Source: DASXKD01 sp963762735 | GTDB lineage: Bacteria; Actinomycetota; Actinomycetes; Streptosporangiales; Streptosporangiaceae | Direction of reading: 5' to 3' | DNA length: 64,000 nt | NCBI GenBank assembly: GCA_963762735.1 | Contig: CAVXMG010000004.1 | Span: 1-64,000 of the forward strand | Notes under the pieces: generated by a model | The model's database searches: none | What the model saw: the letters and a program-made list of their open reading frames with translations, nothing else | What the model was told of the DNA's origin: nothing | Translations under genes and position numbers: made by a program | In this document: piece after piece, positions 19,797-27,745 of the stretch | How the letters are laid out: the number at the start of each line of letters is the position of its first letter | Position numbering within the stretch: the stretch's first letter is position 1

Positions 19797-21479
19797 TCAG
19801 GCTCGGTTGCGGTCGAACACGCCCGCCTGCCCGGTGCCGTAACGGCGCAGGGCGCCCTCGGGACCGGACGCGTTCGGCCTGGTGAACACCCAGTTCTGCC
19901 AGGCGGACAGACGGCCGAAGATCTTGGTCTGGGGTGTTTCCTGGCCGGCGAACCGCAGGTTCGCCTCCATCCCGGTGAGCGCGTCGGGGCTGAGCGAGGC
20001 GCGCTCCTCGCAGGCGATGCGGATCTCGTCGTCCCAGTCCAGCTCGTCCGGGGCGAACGTGACCAGGCCGAGGTCCAGGGCCTCCGCGGCCTCGACCGGG
20101 CGCCCGGCGTGCTGCTCCAGCTTGGCCACGTGGCCCGGATCGGCGAGGAACCGGGATGCCAGCCTGGTCAGGCCGTTGGCCATGGGGAACGCGCCGAAGT
20201 TGGCGGCGGACAGGACGATCGCGGCGGGCTGGAGGGGCTCGGGGGCGTCCTGCGGGCCCAGATCGCTGTCGGCCAGGCCGTTCAGCATGAATTGCCGGTC
20301 GCAGGCGAGGGCAAGCTCGAGCAGCGGGCCGGCGAAGCAACTGCCCGGCTCGATCAGCGCGAACAGGCTGCGGCTGGTCACGTCCAGCCGCCGCAGCGTG
20401 CGCTTGGCGAAGTGCCGGATCTCGCCGGCCAGCCAGTCCTGGCCCGCGGCGTCGGCCAGCAGGCGCTCGTACGCAAGCACCGCCCCGGCGTCGCCTGAGG
20501 TCTTGATCAGCCAGGTGCCGAGCCCGGTCTCGTTGCTGCGCAGCCACAGGATGAGGTCGTCCAGTTCCCTGGTCACGGCCAGCGGCCAGAACCCGGCGCC
20601 CCGCTCGCGCGCGGCAGCCATGCCGTCCGGCGCCGCCTCGCGCGGGCCGCGGACCGTGATGGTGACCAGGCCGGCCGCCCGGTCGAGGCCGGCGGTCACG
20701 TGCGGGTAGGCGATCGCGTCTTCCGCTACCGAACGATCGAGCGGGGCCAGCGTGACGCCCGGGCCACCTGGCGCCCGGCGGGACCTGGCGGCGGCGGCGC
20801 GGGCCCGTTCGCGCACCGTGTCGGCGAACCTGCTCGGCGGCGCGATCGCGTCGACCAGGCCCCACTCAAGTGCGGTCTTGGCGCGCACGCCCTCGCTGCG
20901 GGTGGCCACGACGTCGGCGAGGTCCTTGCGGACCATGCGCTTGTCCACCAGCCGGGTCAGCCCGCCGGTACCGGGCAGCACCGCGAGCAGCGGCACCTCG
21001 GGCAGGGACACCGCGGCGCTGCCGTCGTCGACCATGACGATCTCGTCGCAGGCCAGGGCTAGCTCGTAGCCGCCGCCCGCGGCGTTCCCGTTGACCGCGG
21101 CCAGGTAGGCCTGGCCGGAGTCGGCGCCCGCCTCCTCGATCTCGTTGCGGGTCTCGTTGGTGAACTTGCAGAAGTTCACCTTCCAGGCATGGTCGGCCTG
21201 GGCCAGCATCCGGATGTTCGCCCCGGCGCAGAACACCTTGTCCAGGCCGCTGGTGAGCACGACCGCGCGGACCTCGGGGTGGCTGAACCGCAGCCGCTGG
21301 ACCGCGTCGTGCAGCTCGATGTCCACGCCGAGGTCGTAGGAGTTCAGCTTCAGCTCGTAGCCGGGAGCGATGCCGCCGTGCTCGTCGGCCTGGAGCAGGA
21401 TGCGCGCGATCTCGCCGTCGATCTCCAGCCGCAGGTGCCGGTAACGGGCGGGTTCTGTGCCGAAGTCAACGGGTGCCAT
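19797..21479 (-). CDS. boxC: 2,3-epoxybenzoyl-CoA dihydrolase BoxC
   Basis: A 560-residue double-crotonase protein that hydrolyses the epoxide and opens the ring to 3,4-dehydroadipyl-CoA semialdehyde plus formate. The first crotonase half has the oxyanion motif LTSGLDKVFCAGANIRML and the block AAVNGNAAGGGYELALACDE. The second half contains LIEPGSCFAGPLLELALACD. The C-terminal TKIFGRLSAWQNWVFTRPNA is diagnostic of BoxC. GGGAG lies five bases upstream of the ATG. It precedes boxB and follows the amidohydrolase with a 63-base gap, probably one transcript. The next step enzyme, BoxD aldehyde dehydrogenase, is not present here. Confidence 0.93.
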   Translation of the reverse strand: MAPVDFGTEPARYRHLRLEIDGEIARILLQADEHGGIAPGYELKLNSYDLGVDIELHDAVQRLRFSHPEVRAVVLTSGLDKVFCAGANIRMLAQADHAWKVNFCKFTNETRNEIEEAGADSGQAYLAAVNGNAAGGGYELALACDEIVMVDDGSAAVSLPEVPLLAVLPGTGGLTRLVDKRMVRKDLADVVATRSEGVRAKTALEWGLVDAIAPPSRFADTVRERARAAAARSRRAPGGPGVTLAPLDRSVAEDAIAYPHVTAGLDRAAGLVTITVRGPREAAPDGMAAARERGAGFWPLAVTRELDDLILWLRSNETGLGTWLIKTSGDAGAVLAYERLLADAAGQDWLAGEIRHFAKRTLRRLDVTSRSLFALIEPGSCFAGPLLELALACDRQFMLNGLADSDLGPQDAPEPLQPAAIVLSAANFGAFPMANGLTRLASRFLADPGHVAKLEQHAGRPVEAAEALDLGLVTFAPDELDWDDEIRIACEERASLSPDALTGMEANLRFAGQETPQTKIFGRLSAWQNWVFTRPNASGPEGALRRYGTGQAGVFDRNRA

Positions 21480-21542
21480 CTCGCTCCCTCGGGGGAGTCC
21501 TAGTGCCGTTTCCCCTAGTTTCTACAATTCGGTAGCGTTACG

Positions 21543-22412
21543 TCAAATATTTGTGGCAGTTTTGCGGATCCGCGGGTAGACGGCCAGCGCGTTGCCCGCG
21601 AGCACCCCTGAGAGCACGTCGTCGTCCAGGCCGAGCGCGGCCATCCCGCGGGCGTTGCGGGCGATCCCGGGCACGCCCGGCCAGTCCGTGCCGAAGATGA
21701 ACTTGCGGGCGAGCCGGCGCAGGTCGAAGCGCGCGTAGTAGTGGGGGAGGCGCTGCGGCGGCAGGCCGGACAGCTCGATCCACACGTTCTCGTGCAGCAG
21801 CGCCAGCGACGCCGCCGCGTCGTACCACCAGCCCCTGCCCCCGTGCGCCAGCACCACGGTGAGCCCGGGGAAGTCCCGCAGCACCGGCAGCAGCAGCGCC
21901 GGATCGGCCAGCTCGTTGGCGGAACCGGGGAAGGAACTCGTGCCGCAGTGCACCACCACCGGCAGGCCCTCGGTCACGCAGACCTGGTAGGCGGGGTAGA
22001 GGGCCGGGTCGGCGGGGCTGAAGCCGCCGTGCACCGGGTGCACCTTGAGCGCGACCGCGCCCAGGGCCAGTTGCCGGGCCAGTTCGGCGTCGACCGGGTA
22101 GTGCAGGTGCGGGTTGACGTTGGCGACCAGCGAGAAACGGCCCGGGTCGTGGGCCGTCAGCGGCAGCAGGTCCTCGGCCGGCTGCATGCCGGTCGTCTTG
22201 GGGCTGTACTCACAGATCACCAGGGCGTGGTCCACGCCCTCGGCCTGCATCAGGCCGCCGAGGGCCTGCGGGACGATCTTGCCGTCCGCCGTGTACGCCT
22301 CGCGCCAGCCCGGCTGCCCGAACCGCTCCGCCCAGTCCATCCAGGCGGGCTTGACCGTGGACAGCCGCACCGGATGCTGGTGGGCGTCGATCAGCGGCCT
22401 TCCGTCGAGCAT
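21543..22412 (-). CDS. Amidohydrolase family 2 (TIM-barrel metal hydrolase/decarboxylase)
   Basis: A 289-residue amidohydrolase-2 protein. Metal-binding motifs are LIDAHQHP at the N-terminus, KVHPVHGGF, VVVHCGT, VLAHGG and the late Asp in IFGTDWPGVPG. This family includes gamma-resorcylate decarboxylase and ACMS decarboxylase, as well as lactone hydrolases, so it may act on an aromatic acid or a ring-cleavage product. GAGGAGG is well placed seven bases before the ATG at 22412. It is the first gene of the apparent amidohydrolase-boxC-boxB operon. A role in funnelling an aromatic precursor to benzoate or benzoyl-CoA is inference from position only. Confidence 0.85.
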   Translation of the reverse strand: MLDGRPLIDAHQHPVRLSTVKPAWMDWAERFGQPGWREAYTADGKIVPQALGGLMQAEGVDHALVICEYSPKTTGMQPAEDLLPLTAHDPGRFSLVANVNPHLHYPVDAELARQLALGAVALKVHPVHGGFSPADPALYPAYQVCVTEGLPVVVHCGTSSFPGSANELADPALLLPVLRDFPGLTVVLAHGGRGWWYDAAASLALLHENVWIELSGLPPQRLPHYYARFDLRRLARKFIFGTDWPGVPGIARNARGMAALGLDDDVLSGVLAGNALAVYPRIRKTATNI

Positions 22413-22458
22413 CGCCGTCCTCCTCGATGACTGGCTGCGACCCAAACCCTATTTGCAG

Positions 22459-22538
22459 TGCTAACCCGGGGGAGCGACCCCCGGAACCCCCCGGTGGCCT
22501 GCGGCCCGGTTCCTTCGTCACCGGGCCGTGGCCTTGCT
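22459..22538 (+). repeat. Two-hairpin repeat, copy 5
   Basis: Head hairpin CCCGGGGG-AGCGA-CCCCCGG, then GGCCCGG (22503-22509), loop TTCCTTCGTCA, CCGGGCC (22521-22527). It lies upstream of the amidohydrolase/box operon and downstream of the exporter gene. Confidence 0.85.
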
Positions 22539-22540
22539 GG

Positions 22541-22634
22541 CTGGGGAGGATGGCTGGCTTGGGTGCTGGCTGGGGAGGATGGCTGGCTTGGGTGCTGGCT
22601 GGGGAGGATGGCTGGCTTGGGTGCTGGCTGGGAG
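22541..22634 (+). repeat. 29-bp direct tandem repeat, three full copies plus a part
   Basis: The unit begins CTGGGGAGGATGGCTGGCTT and recurs with exact 29-base spacing at 22541, 22570 and 22599, with a partial copy at 22628. It adjoins hairpin repeat copy 5, and copy number is likely to vary. The rest of the gap to 22709 holds the dyad-like GCCCGGGCGCTGGTTGCGCCCGGGC, split about a short loop, which may terminate the exporter transcript. Confidence 0.9.
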
Positions 22635-22708
22635 AACGGTCTCGCCAGGTGTGCCGGAGCCCGGGCGCTGGTTGCGCCCGGGCTCCGGTTCGGTGTTGCT
22701 GGTGCGGA

Positions 22709-24316
22709 TCAGGCCTGGGACGGCTCCAGGTCACCCAGTTCGGCGGTGCCAGCCGCCGCCGCGAGCGCTATCGGGTCGCCCGCCAGGTCCTCCTTCTTGA
22801 CCCGGATCCCGACCAGCGTGATCACCAGCGCGATCACCGCGATCCCTGAGGAGACCAGGAACCCGCGGGAGAACCCGACGGCCAGCGCGTGGTCGTAGAT
22901 GGCCCTGGGAATCTGCCCGCCGGTGGCGTGCACCGCGTGCCCCGTCTTGGCCGCGGCTGCGGCCAGCGCGGCGGCCTGGCTGCGGGCGGTGTTCGACACC
23001 ACGGTCCAGGCGACGGTGCCGAGCACGGCCAGCCCGATCGCCCCGCCGACCTGCTGGCCGGTGTTGAGCAGGCTGGAGGCCAGCCCGGCGTCCCGGTCCT
23101 GGACCTTGGACAGGGCGACCAGGGTCAGCGGCATGAACAGCATGCCGAGCCCGGCCGCGGTGACCATCATCGGGCCGAGCAGGCCGCCCGCGTACGTGCT
23201 GTGCTCGGTGATCCGGGACAGCCAGAACATCCCGACCGCGGTGATGGTCGAGCCGGCCAGCAGCAGCGGCCTGGCGCCGATCCGGGTGACCAGCTGGGAG
23301 CTGACCCCGGCCATCAGCATGATCGTGCCGACCATCGGCAGGTAGGCCACGCCGGTCTTCAGCGCGCTGTAGCCCCAGACGATCTGCACGAACAGGGTCA
23401 GGAAGAAGAACATGCCGAACATCGCGGTGCCGACGCAGAGCATGATCAGGTTCGCGGAGGACCGGTCGCGGTTGCGGAAGATCCGCAGCGGCATCAGCGC
23501 GTGCTTGCTGCGCGACTCGATGATCACGAACGAGACGAGCAGCACCACGGCGGCCGCGAGCGCCCCCACGACCTTGGTGTCACCCCAGTGCGAGACACCG
23601 TTGGGGCTGGTGGCGGCGTTGGACAGGCCGAACACCAGGGCGGCCAGCCCGAGCGTGCTTGTGATCGCGCCGGGCAGGTCGAACCGGCGGGGGTTCCGCT
23701 CGGTCTCGGCGAACGCACGCGGGGCGATCAAGGCGACGATGATGCCGATCGGCACGTTGACGAACAGCACCCAGCGCCAGGAGGCGTAGGTGGTCAGCAG
23801 GCCGCCGGCGATCAGGCCGACCGCGGCGCCGCCGATGCTCATCGCGGCGTAGACGCCCATCGCCCTGTTGCGCGGCGGGCCCTCCGGGAAGGTCGTGGTG
23901 ACCAGGGACAGCGCGGCAGGCGCGACGATGGCCGCGCCGACGCCCTGCAGCGCCCGGGCGCCGAGCAGCCACGCCTGGGTGGTGGCGAACCCGCCGAGCA
24001 GGGAGGCCAGCGAGAACAGGATGATGCCGGCGATGAAGACCCGGCGCCTGCCCAGGACGTCGCCGGCCCGGCCGCCGAGCAGCAGGAAGCCGCCGAACGT
24101 CAGGGCATAGGCGTTGACGACCCACTCCAGGCCCGAGCCGGAGAAGCCAAGTGCGTGCTGGATGTGCGGCAGTGCGACGTTCACGATGGTCGCATCGAGC
24201 ACCACCATGAGCTGAGCGGTTGCGATCACGACGAGGGCCAGGCCGAGATTGCGCTGGCGAGCGCCAGCCGATGCTCCTGGGCCCCCTCGCCCGGTCGCGG
24301 GCTGTGCGGTGGACAT
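22709..24316 (-). CDS. DHA2-family (14-helix) multidrug MFS exporter
   Basis: A 535-residue proton-drug antiporter. It has the DHA2 motif LDATIVNVALPHIQHAL in helix 1, GRAGDVLGRRRVFIAG (motif A) and GPMM-type and SWRWVLFVNVPIG (motif typical of the family), and runs of hydrophobic residues consistent with 14 membrane helices. It should export toxic organic compounds across the cytoplasmic membrane. The ATG at 24316 has AAGGAG five bases upstream and is preferred to 24349. It lies about 100 bases downstream of the MarR gene on the same strand, so the MarR protein and its operator cluster very likely control it. Confidence 0.9.
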   Translation of the reverse strand: MSTAQPATGRGGPGASAGARQRNLGLALVVIATAQLMVVLDATIVNVALPHIQHALGFSGSGLEWVVNAYALTFGGFLLLGGRAGDVLGRRRVFIAGIILFSLASLLGGFATTQAWLLGARALQGVGAAIVAPAALSLVTTTFPEGPPRNRAMGVYAAMSIGGAAVGLIAGGLLTTYASWRWVLFVNVPIGIIVALIAPRAFAETERNPRRFDLPGAITSTLGLAALVFGLSNAATSPNGVSHWGDTKVVGALAAAVVLLVSFVIIESRSKHALMPLRIFRNRDRSSANLIMLCVGTAMFGMFFFLTLFVQIVWGYSALKTGVAYLPMVGTIMLMAGVSSQLVTRIGARPLLLAGSTITAVGMFWLSRITEHSTYAGGLLGPMMVTAAGLGMLFMPLTLVALSKVQDRDAGLASSLLNTGQQVGGAIGLAVLGTVAWTVVSNTARSQAAALAAAAAKTGHAVHATGGQIPRAIYDHALAVGFSRGFLVSSGIAVIALVITLVGIRVKKEDLAGDPIALAAAAGTAELGDLEPSQA

Positions 24317-24415
24317 GTGATCTCCTTGCGTGAAGGGCGTACTGAACAAACGCGACGGCGGTTCTCGCCGGGCGTGGAAGTCTGGGATTGTGTTGAGACC
24401 TTCAGCGGCCGCCGG

Positions 24416-24937
24416 TTAGCGGGCGGCCGGGGATGCCGCAGGAATCGGTTCCGCGGCGCTGACCAGGAGCTTGCTCGCCTCCTCCCCAGGGCATTCCGCC
24501 TCGGTGGCGGACAGCGGCGGGCTCATGGTCCGGATCAGGGCCAGCAGGCTGGCGCGCTGCTCGCGGCTGAGGCACTGGCGCCACGGCGTGTGGCTCAGCA
24601 CCTCGTCCTCGAGGCGCGCCTTGAGTTCCGCGCCGGCCGGGGTGAGCACGAGCCGCTTCACCCGGCGGTCGGCGGGATCAGGCTCCCGCGCCGCCAGCCC
24701 GTGCTTTTCCAGGGTGTCGGCGATGCTGGTGATGAAGGAGGGGTCACAGTGCATCCGCAGGCCCAGGTCCTTCATGGCCAGCGGATTGTCGAGCATGTGC
24801 AGCGCCTTGATCACGAACACCGGGATGCCGAAGCTCTTGGCAAGCGCCTCCCCCTCGGCGACGAGCCGCGCGAACAGCCCGGCCACCGAGTCAAGGATCT
24901 CGAGGTCAAGGAGATCCTCGTCAGATCGCGTATGCAC
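24416..24937 (-). CDS. MarR-family transcriptional regulator
   Basis: A 173-residue winged-helix repressor. The N-terminal helices DSVAGLFARLVAEGEALAKS and the HTH (PLAMKDLGLRMHCDPSFITSIADTLEKHGL) are followed by the wing DRRVKRLVLTPAG and a C-terminal dimerisation helix. The GTG at 24937 with GGAGG four to five bases upstream is the likely start. It is upstream of the DHA2 exporter and faces a set of three operator-like sites, so autoregulation and ligand-released repression of the exporter are likely. The ligand is unknown. Confidence 0.88.
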   Translation of the reverse strand: MHTRSDEDLLDLEILDSVAGLFARLVAEGEALAKSFGIPVFVIKALHMLDNPLAMKDLGLRMHCDPSFITSIADTLEKHGLAAREPDPADRRVKRLVLTPAGAELKARLEDEVLSHTPWRQCLSREQRASLLALIRTMSPPLSATEAECPGEEASKLLVSAAEPIPAASPAAR

Positions 24938-24967
24938 CCTGCCTCCTTCGCCTGAGCATCTCAACAG

Positions 24968-25041
24968 TTGAGTAGCTCAAACATATAGGAGGACAGTTGA
25001 GTAGGTCAAACTTTTATCGGCTTAACATCTGAGTAGCTCGA
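24968..25041. promoter_or_regulatory. Three operator-like sites for the MarR regulator
   Basis: TTGAGTAGCTCAA (24968-24980) is a perfect 5-3-5 palindrome. TTGAGTAGGTCAA (24997-25009) differs by one base. CTGAGTAGCTCGA (25029-25041) differs at the two ends. Centres are 29 and 32 bases apart, near three helical turns, directly upstream of the MarR start codon. Confidence 0.75.
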
Positions 25042-25049
25042 AGATGGAG

Positions 25050-25331
25050 CTACTTCATCAGCAGGCGCAGCAAGAACAGGACGGCCAGCACCAGGAGCAG
25101 CGAGGTCAGCCCGCTGCGGTTCCTGGTCTTCCGGAAGTTCGGGATCCGAGCCTTGTGCACCTTGAGGTCGGAGTTGGCGCCATAGGCATGGCGAAGCTGC
25201 CAGCCGACGTACCCGCCGACGATCAAGACGATAAGCGCAACCACGACTGCGGCTGATCCCAAGGCGCTCGACCCCTCCCTGCGCTGTGATCCTGCCTCAA
25301 GAGCATCGCGCATGATCGATGTGCGTTCCAC
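25050..25331 (-). CDS. Small two-helix membrane protein
   Basis: A 93-residue protein with one hydrophobic helix (SAAVVVALIVLIVGGYVGW) near residue 25-45 and a second at the C-terminus (LTSLLLVLAVLFLLRLLMK). A basic loop with KVHKARIPNFRKTRNR lies between them. The family is not recognised. It starts at a GTG (25331) with a weak site; an ATG six codons on is an alternative. Its stop codon lies just beyond the third MarR operator site, and it is on the same strand as the MarR gene, so it might be read through into that operator. Confidence 0.6.
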   Translation of the reverse strand: MERTSIMRDALEAGSQRREGSSALGSAAVVVALIVLIVGGYVGWQLRHAYGANSDLKVHKARIPNFRKTRNRSGLTSLLLVLAVLFLLRLLMK

Positions 25332-25361
25332 TACTTTCCGCTGAATGGCCGGCGTGTCGCC

Positions 25362-25404
25362 GCTGAGCCAGCGGGGGGCTCCGGGGGGTCGCCCCCCGGG
25401 CTAG
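25362..25404 (-). repeat. Hairpin repeat, copy 6, head hairpin only
   Basis: Reverse-oriented head: GGCTCCGGGGGG-TCG-CCCCCCGGGCTAG. The second hairpin is absent. It lies between the membrane protein gene and the aldo/keto reductase. Confidence 0.75.
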
Positions 25405-25414
25405 TACTCAGCTA

Positions 25415-26443
25415 CTACTCGGCGCTGGAGGCGGCCCAGATGTTGATGCCCGACGAGGCCGAGTGCCGGTCGATCGCGGCGAGTTCCTCCGCGCTGAAGG
25501 TGGCCTGGCCCGCCGCGGCCACGTTCTCCTCCAGTTGCGCCACGCTGCTCGCGCCGACCAGCACCGAGGTGACCCGCTGATCGCGCAGCGCCCAGGCGAG
25601 CGCCATCTGGGCCAGCGACTGGCCGCGGGCGCGGGCGACCTCGTTGAGCGCGCGCACCAGGGCCAGGTTCTGCTCGCTGAGCTGGTCGGCGGACAGGCTG
25701 CTGTCGCCGCGCGCGGCACGCGAGCCCGCGGGGATGCCGCCCAGGTACCTGGCGGTGAGCAGGCCCTGGGCCAGCGGGGAGAACGCGATGCACCCTGCGC
25801 CTTCGCGCTCCAGCGTGTCCAGCAGCCCGTCCTCGATCCACCGGTTGAGGATCGAGTAGGACGGCTGGTGGATCAGCAGCGGCGTGCCCATCTGGCGCAG
25901 CAGCGCCGCCGCCTGCTCGGTGCGCGCGGGGGAGTAGGAGGAGATCCCCGCGTACAGCGCCCGGCCCGAGCTGACCGCGGTGGCCAGCGCGCCCATGGTC
26001 TCCTCCAGCGGGGTGTCGGGGTCGGCGCGGTGGCTGTAGAAGATATCGACATAGTCCAGGCCCATCCGGGCGAGCGACTGGTCCAGGCTGGCCAGCAGGT
26101 ACTTGCGGGAGCCCCACTCGCCGTAGGGCCCGGGCCACATGTCGTAGCCGGCCTTGGTGGAGATGATCAGTTCATCGCGGTAGGGGCGCAGATCCTCGCG
26201 CATGATCCGGCCGAAGTTGATCTCGGCAGAGCCGTACGGCGGGCCGTAGTTGTTGGCGAGATCGAAGTGGGTCACGCCCAGGTCGAACGCCCGGCGCAGG
26301 ATCGCCCGCTGGGTGTCCAGGGGGCTTCCGTCGCCGAAGTTCTGCCAGAGCCCGAGGGAAACCTCGGGCAGCTTCAGGCCGCTGCGCCCGCAGCGGCGGT
26401 AGTGCCTGCCGTCGTACCTGTCGTTGGCCGCGAGATAGGTCAT
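25415..26443 (-). CDS. Aldo/keto reductase (L-glyceraldehyde 3-phosphate reductase-like)
   Basis: A 342-residue TIM-barrel NADPH reductase. Catalytic tetrad positions are visible: Asp in THFDLANNYG, Tyr in the same motif, Lys in IISTKAGYD and His in DIFYSHRADP. The block PYGEWGSRKYLLASLDQSL and the NADPH site SVLVGASSVAQLEEN are typical of the YghZ-like branch, which reduces L-glyceraldehyde 3-phosphate and methylglyoxal-type aldehydes. The substrate here is inferred from family only. It is divergent from the dienelactone hydrolase gene at 26585. Confidence 0.88.
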   Translation of the reverse strand: MTYLAANDRYDGRHYRRCGRSGLKLPEVSLGLWQNFGDGSPLDTQRAILRRAFDLGVTHFDLANNYGPPYGSAEINFGRIMREDLRPYRDELIISTKAGYDMWPGPYGEWGSRKYLLASLDQSLARMGLDYVDIFYSHRADPDTPLEETMGALATAVSSGRALYAGISSYSPARTEQAAALLRQMGTPLLIHQPSYSILNRWIEDGLLDTLEREGAGCIAFSPLAQGLLTARYLGGIPAGSRAARGDSSLSADQLSEQNLALVRALNEVARARGQSLAQMALAWALRDQRVTSVLVGASSVAQLEENVAAAGQATFSAEELAAIDRHSASSGINIWAASSAE

Positions 26444-26584
26444 GGTTGGCAGTCTCTCACCGGCCCGGGCCGCTCAGCCGCCCGTTGCCCGGCAGGCAGC
26501 CGATACCGGGCCGGCCGGGCTGGCAGGATGGGGACGCCCGGGTGTGCCCCGGGCCCACCGATGCGGACGAGCGATGGAGCATGC

Positions 26585-27328
26585 ATGAAAGACGCGATGA
26601 TGGCCGAGACCATCAGCATCACCGGACATGGCGGCGACCAGATCGAGGGCTACCTCGCCAGGCCGCTCGGCCCGGGCCCCTACGGCGGCGTGGTCGTGAT
26701 CCATCACATGCCCGGGTACGACGAGGGCAGCAAGGAGATCACGAGGAAGTTCGCCGCGCACGGCTACCTGGCCATCTGCCCGAACCTGCACTACCGCGAG
26801 GCACCGGGGGCCAGCCCGGACGATGCGGCGGCGGCGTCGCGGGCCCAGGGCGGGGTGCCGGACGACCGGCTGGTCGGTGACGTCGCGGGCGCGGTCGCCT
26901 ACCTGCGGGCCATGCCCGCCTCCAACGGCAAGGCAGGCACGATCGGCTACTGCTCGGGCGGCCGCCAGTCCTTCCTCGCCGCCTGCAGCCTGCCGCTTGA
27001 TGCCGCGGTCGACTGCTACGGTGCGTTCGTCGTGGGCACGCCGCCCGAGGGCATGCCGCTCAAGGTCGGCCCGATCGTGCACCTCGCCAAGGACCTGTCC
27101 TGCCCGCTGCTCGGCCTGTTCGGCGCTGACGACTCCTATCCGTCCCCGGATCAGGTGGCCGAACTGGACAAGGCCCTCACCGACGCAGGGAAGGCGCACG
27201 AGTTCCACACCTACGAGGGTGCCGGGCACGCCTTCTTCGCCGTGGACCGGCCCAGCTACCGGCCGGAGGCGGCCGTGGACGGCTGGCAGAAGATCTGGGA
27301 CTTCTACGGCCGCTACCTGGCCGGCTGA
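26585..27328 (+). CDS. Dienelactone hydrolase family protein
   Basis: A 247-residue alpha/beta hydrolase. The nucleophile motif is GYCSGG (Cys in the GxCxG position, as in dienelactone hydrolases), the Asp is in GLFGADDSYPSPDQ, and the His is in YEGAGHAFF. It should cleave a lactone or ester in aromatic breakdown or detoxification. The ATG at 26585 has GGAG about six bases upstream; a second ATG four codons on is possible. It is followed 12 bases later by the DUF6295-like gene on the same strand, a likely two-gene unit. Confidence 0.87.
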   Translation: MKDAMMAETISITGHGGDQIEGYLARPLGPGPYGGVVVIHHMPGYDEGSKEITRKFAAHGYLAICPNLHYREAPGASPDDAAAASRAQGGVPDDRLVGDVAGAVAYLRAMPASNGKAGTIGYCSGGRQSFLAACSLPLDAAVDCYGAFVVGTPPEGMPLKVGPIVHLAKDLSCPLLGLFGADDSYPSPDQVAELDKALTDAGKAHEFHTYEGAGHAFFAVDRPSYRPEAAVDGWQKIWDFYGRYLAG

Positions 27329-27340
27329 GCGGAGGCCGCG

Positions 27341-27745
27341 ATGTGCACGTATCTGACCGAGAAGGTGACCGTCGAGGGCAGCGGCAAGGGCGCGGCGGGC
27401 TGGTTCGGCCTCACCGAGGCGACCGTCTACTTCGACCACCCGCAGCACGCGCGGGCCGAGCACACGCTCAACATCGACTTCCTCAACCCGGGCCAGGGGG
27501 CGTCGGCGCGCGTAGCGGTGGAGTTGACGGCCGCATCCGCCCGGGCGCTCGCCGCTGCGATCGAGTCCGCGCTGGCCGCTGTGCCGCCGGGCTGCTCTGA
27601 GGTCACCCACTGGGTCGCGGACGCTCCCTGGCTTGCCGGGGGACGCCAGGGAGCGCACCTTATGGCGGGGTTGGGGGTTATGTCGGTGGGGGGTGCCAGG
27701 ATCAGGGGTGGAAGGTGGTGGCATGAAATTCCAGGTCGAGCATGA
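27341..27745 (+). CDS. DUF6295-like small protein with an uncertain C-terminus
   Basis: The first 90 residues (MCTYLTEKVTVEGSGKG, EATVYFDHPQHARAEHTLNI, ARVAVELTAASARALAAAIE) match, from memory, a conserved actinobacterial protein of unknown function found next to hydrolases. Members are about 90-100 residues. Here the frame continues for 40 more residues (VTHWVADAPWLAGGRQGAHL) and overlaps the start of the DnaN-like gene by 23 bases. A TGA in another frame near 27600 suggests the true end is there and that an indel extended the frame. No catalytic residues are evident. Confidence 0.65.
   Translation: MCTYLTEKVTVEGSGKGAAGWFGLTEATVYFDHPQHARAEHTLNIDFLNPGQGASARVAVELTAASARALAAAIESALAAVPPGCSEVTHWVADAPWLAGGRQGAHLMAGLGVMSVGGARIRGGRWWHEIPGRA

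Noticed and set aside
22541..22634. 29-bp tandem repeat as a CRISPR array
   Set aside because: Units are directly adjacent with no spacer sequence.
22889..24955. 688-codon plus-strand open frame
   Set aside because: It is the antisense of the DHA2 exporter and MarR genes, with low-complexity Gly/Gln/Arg/Asp sequence.
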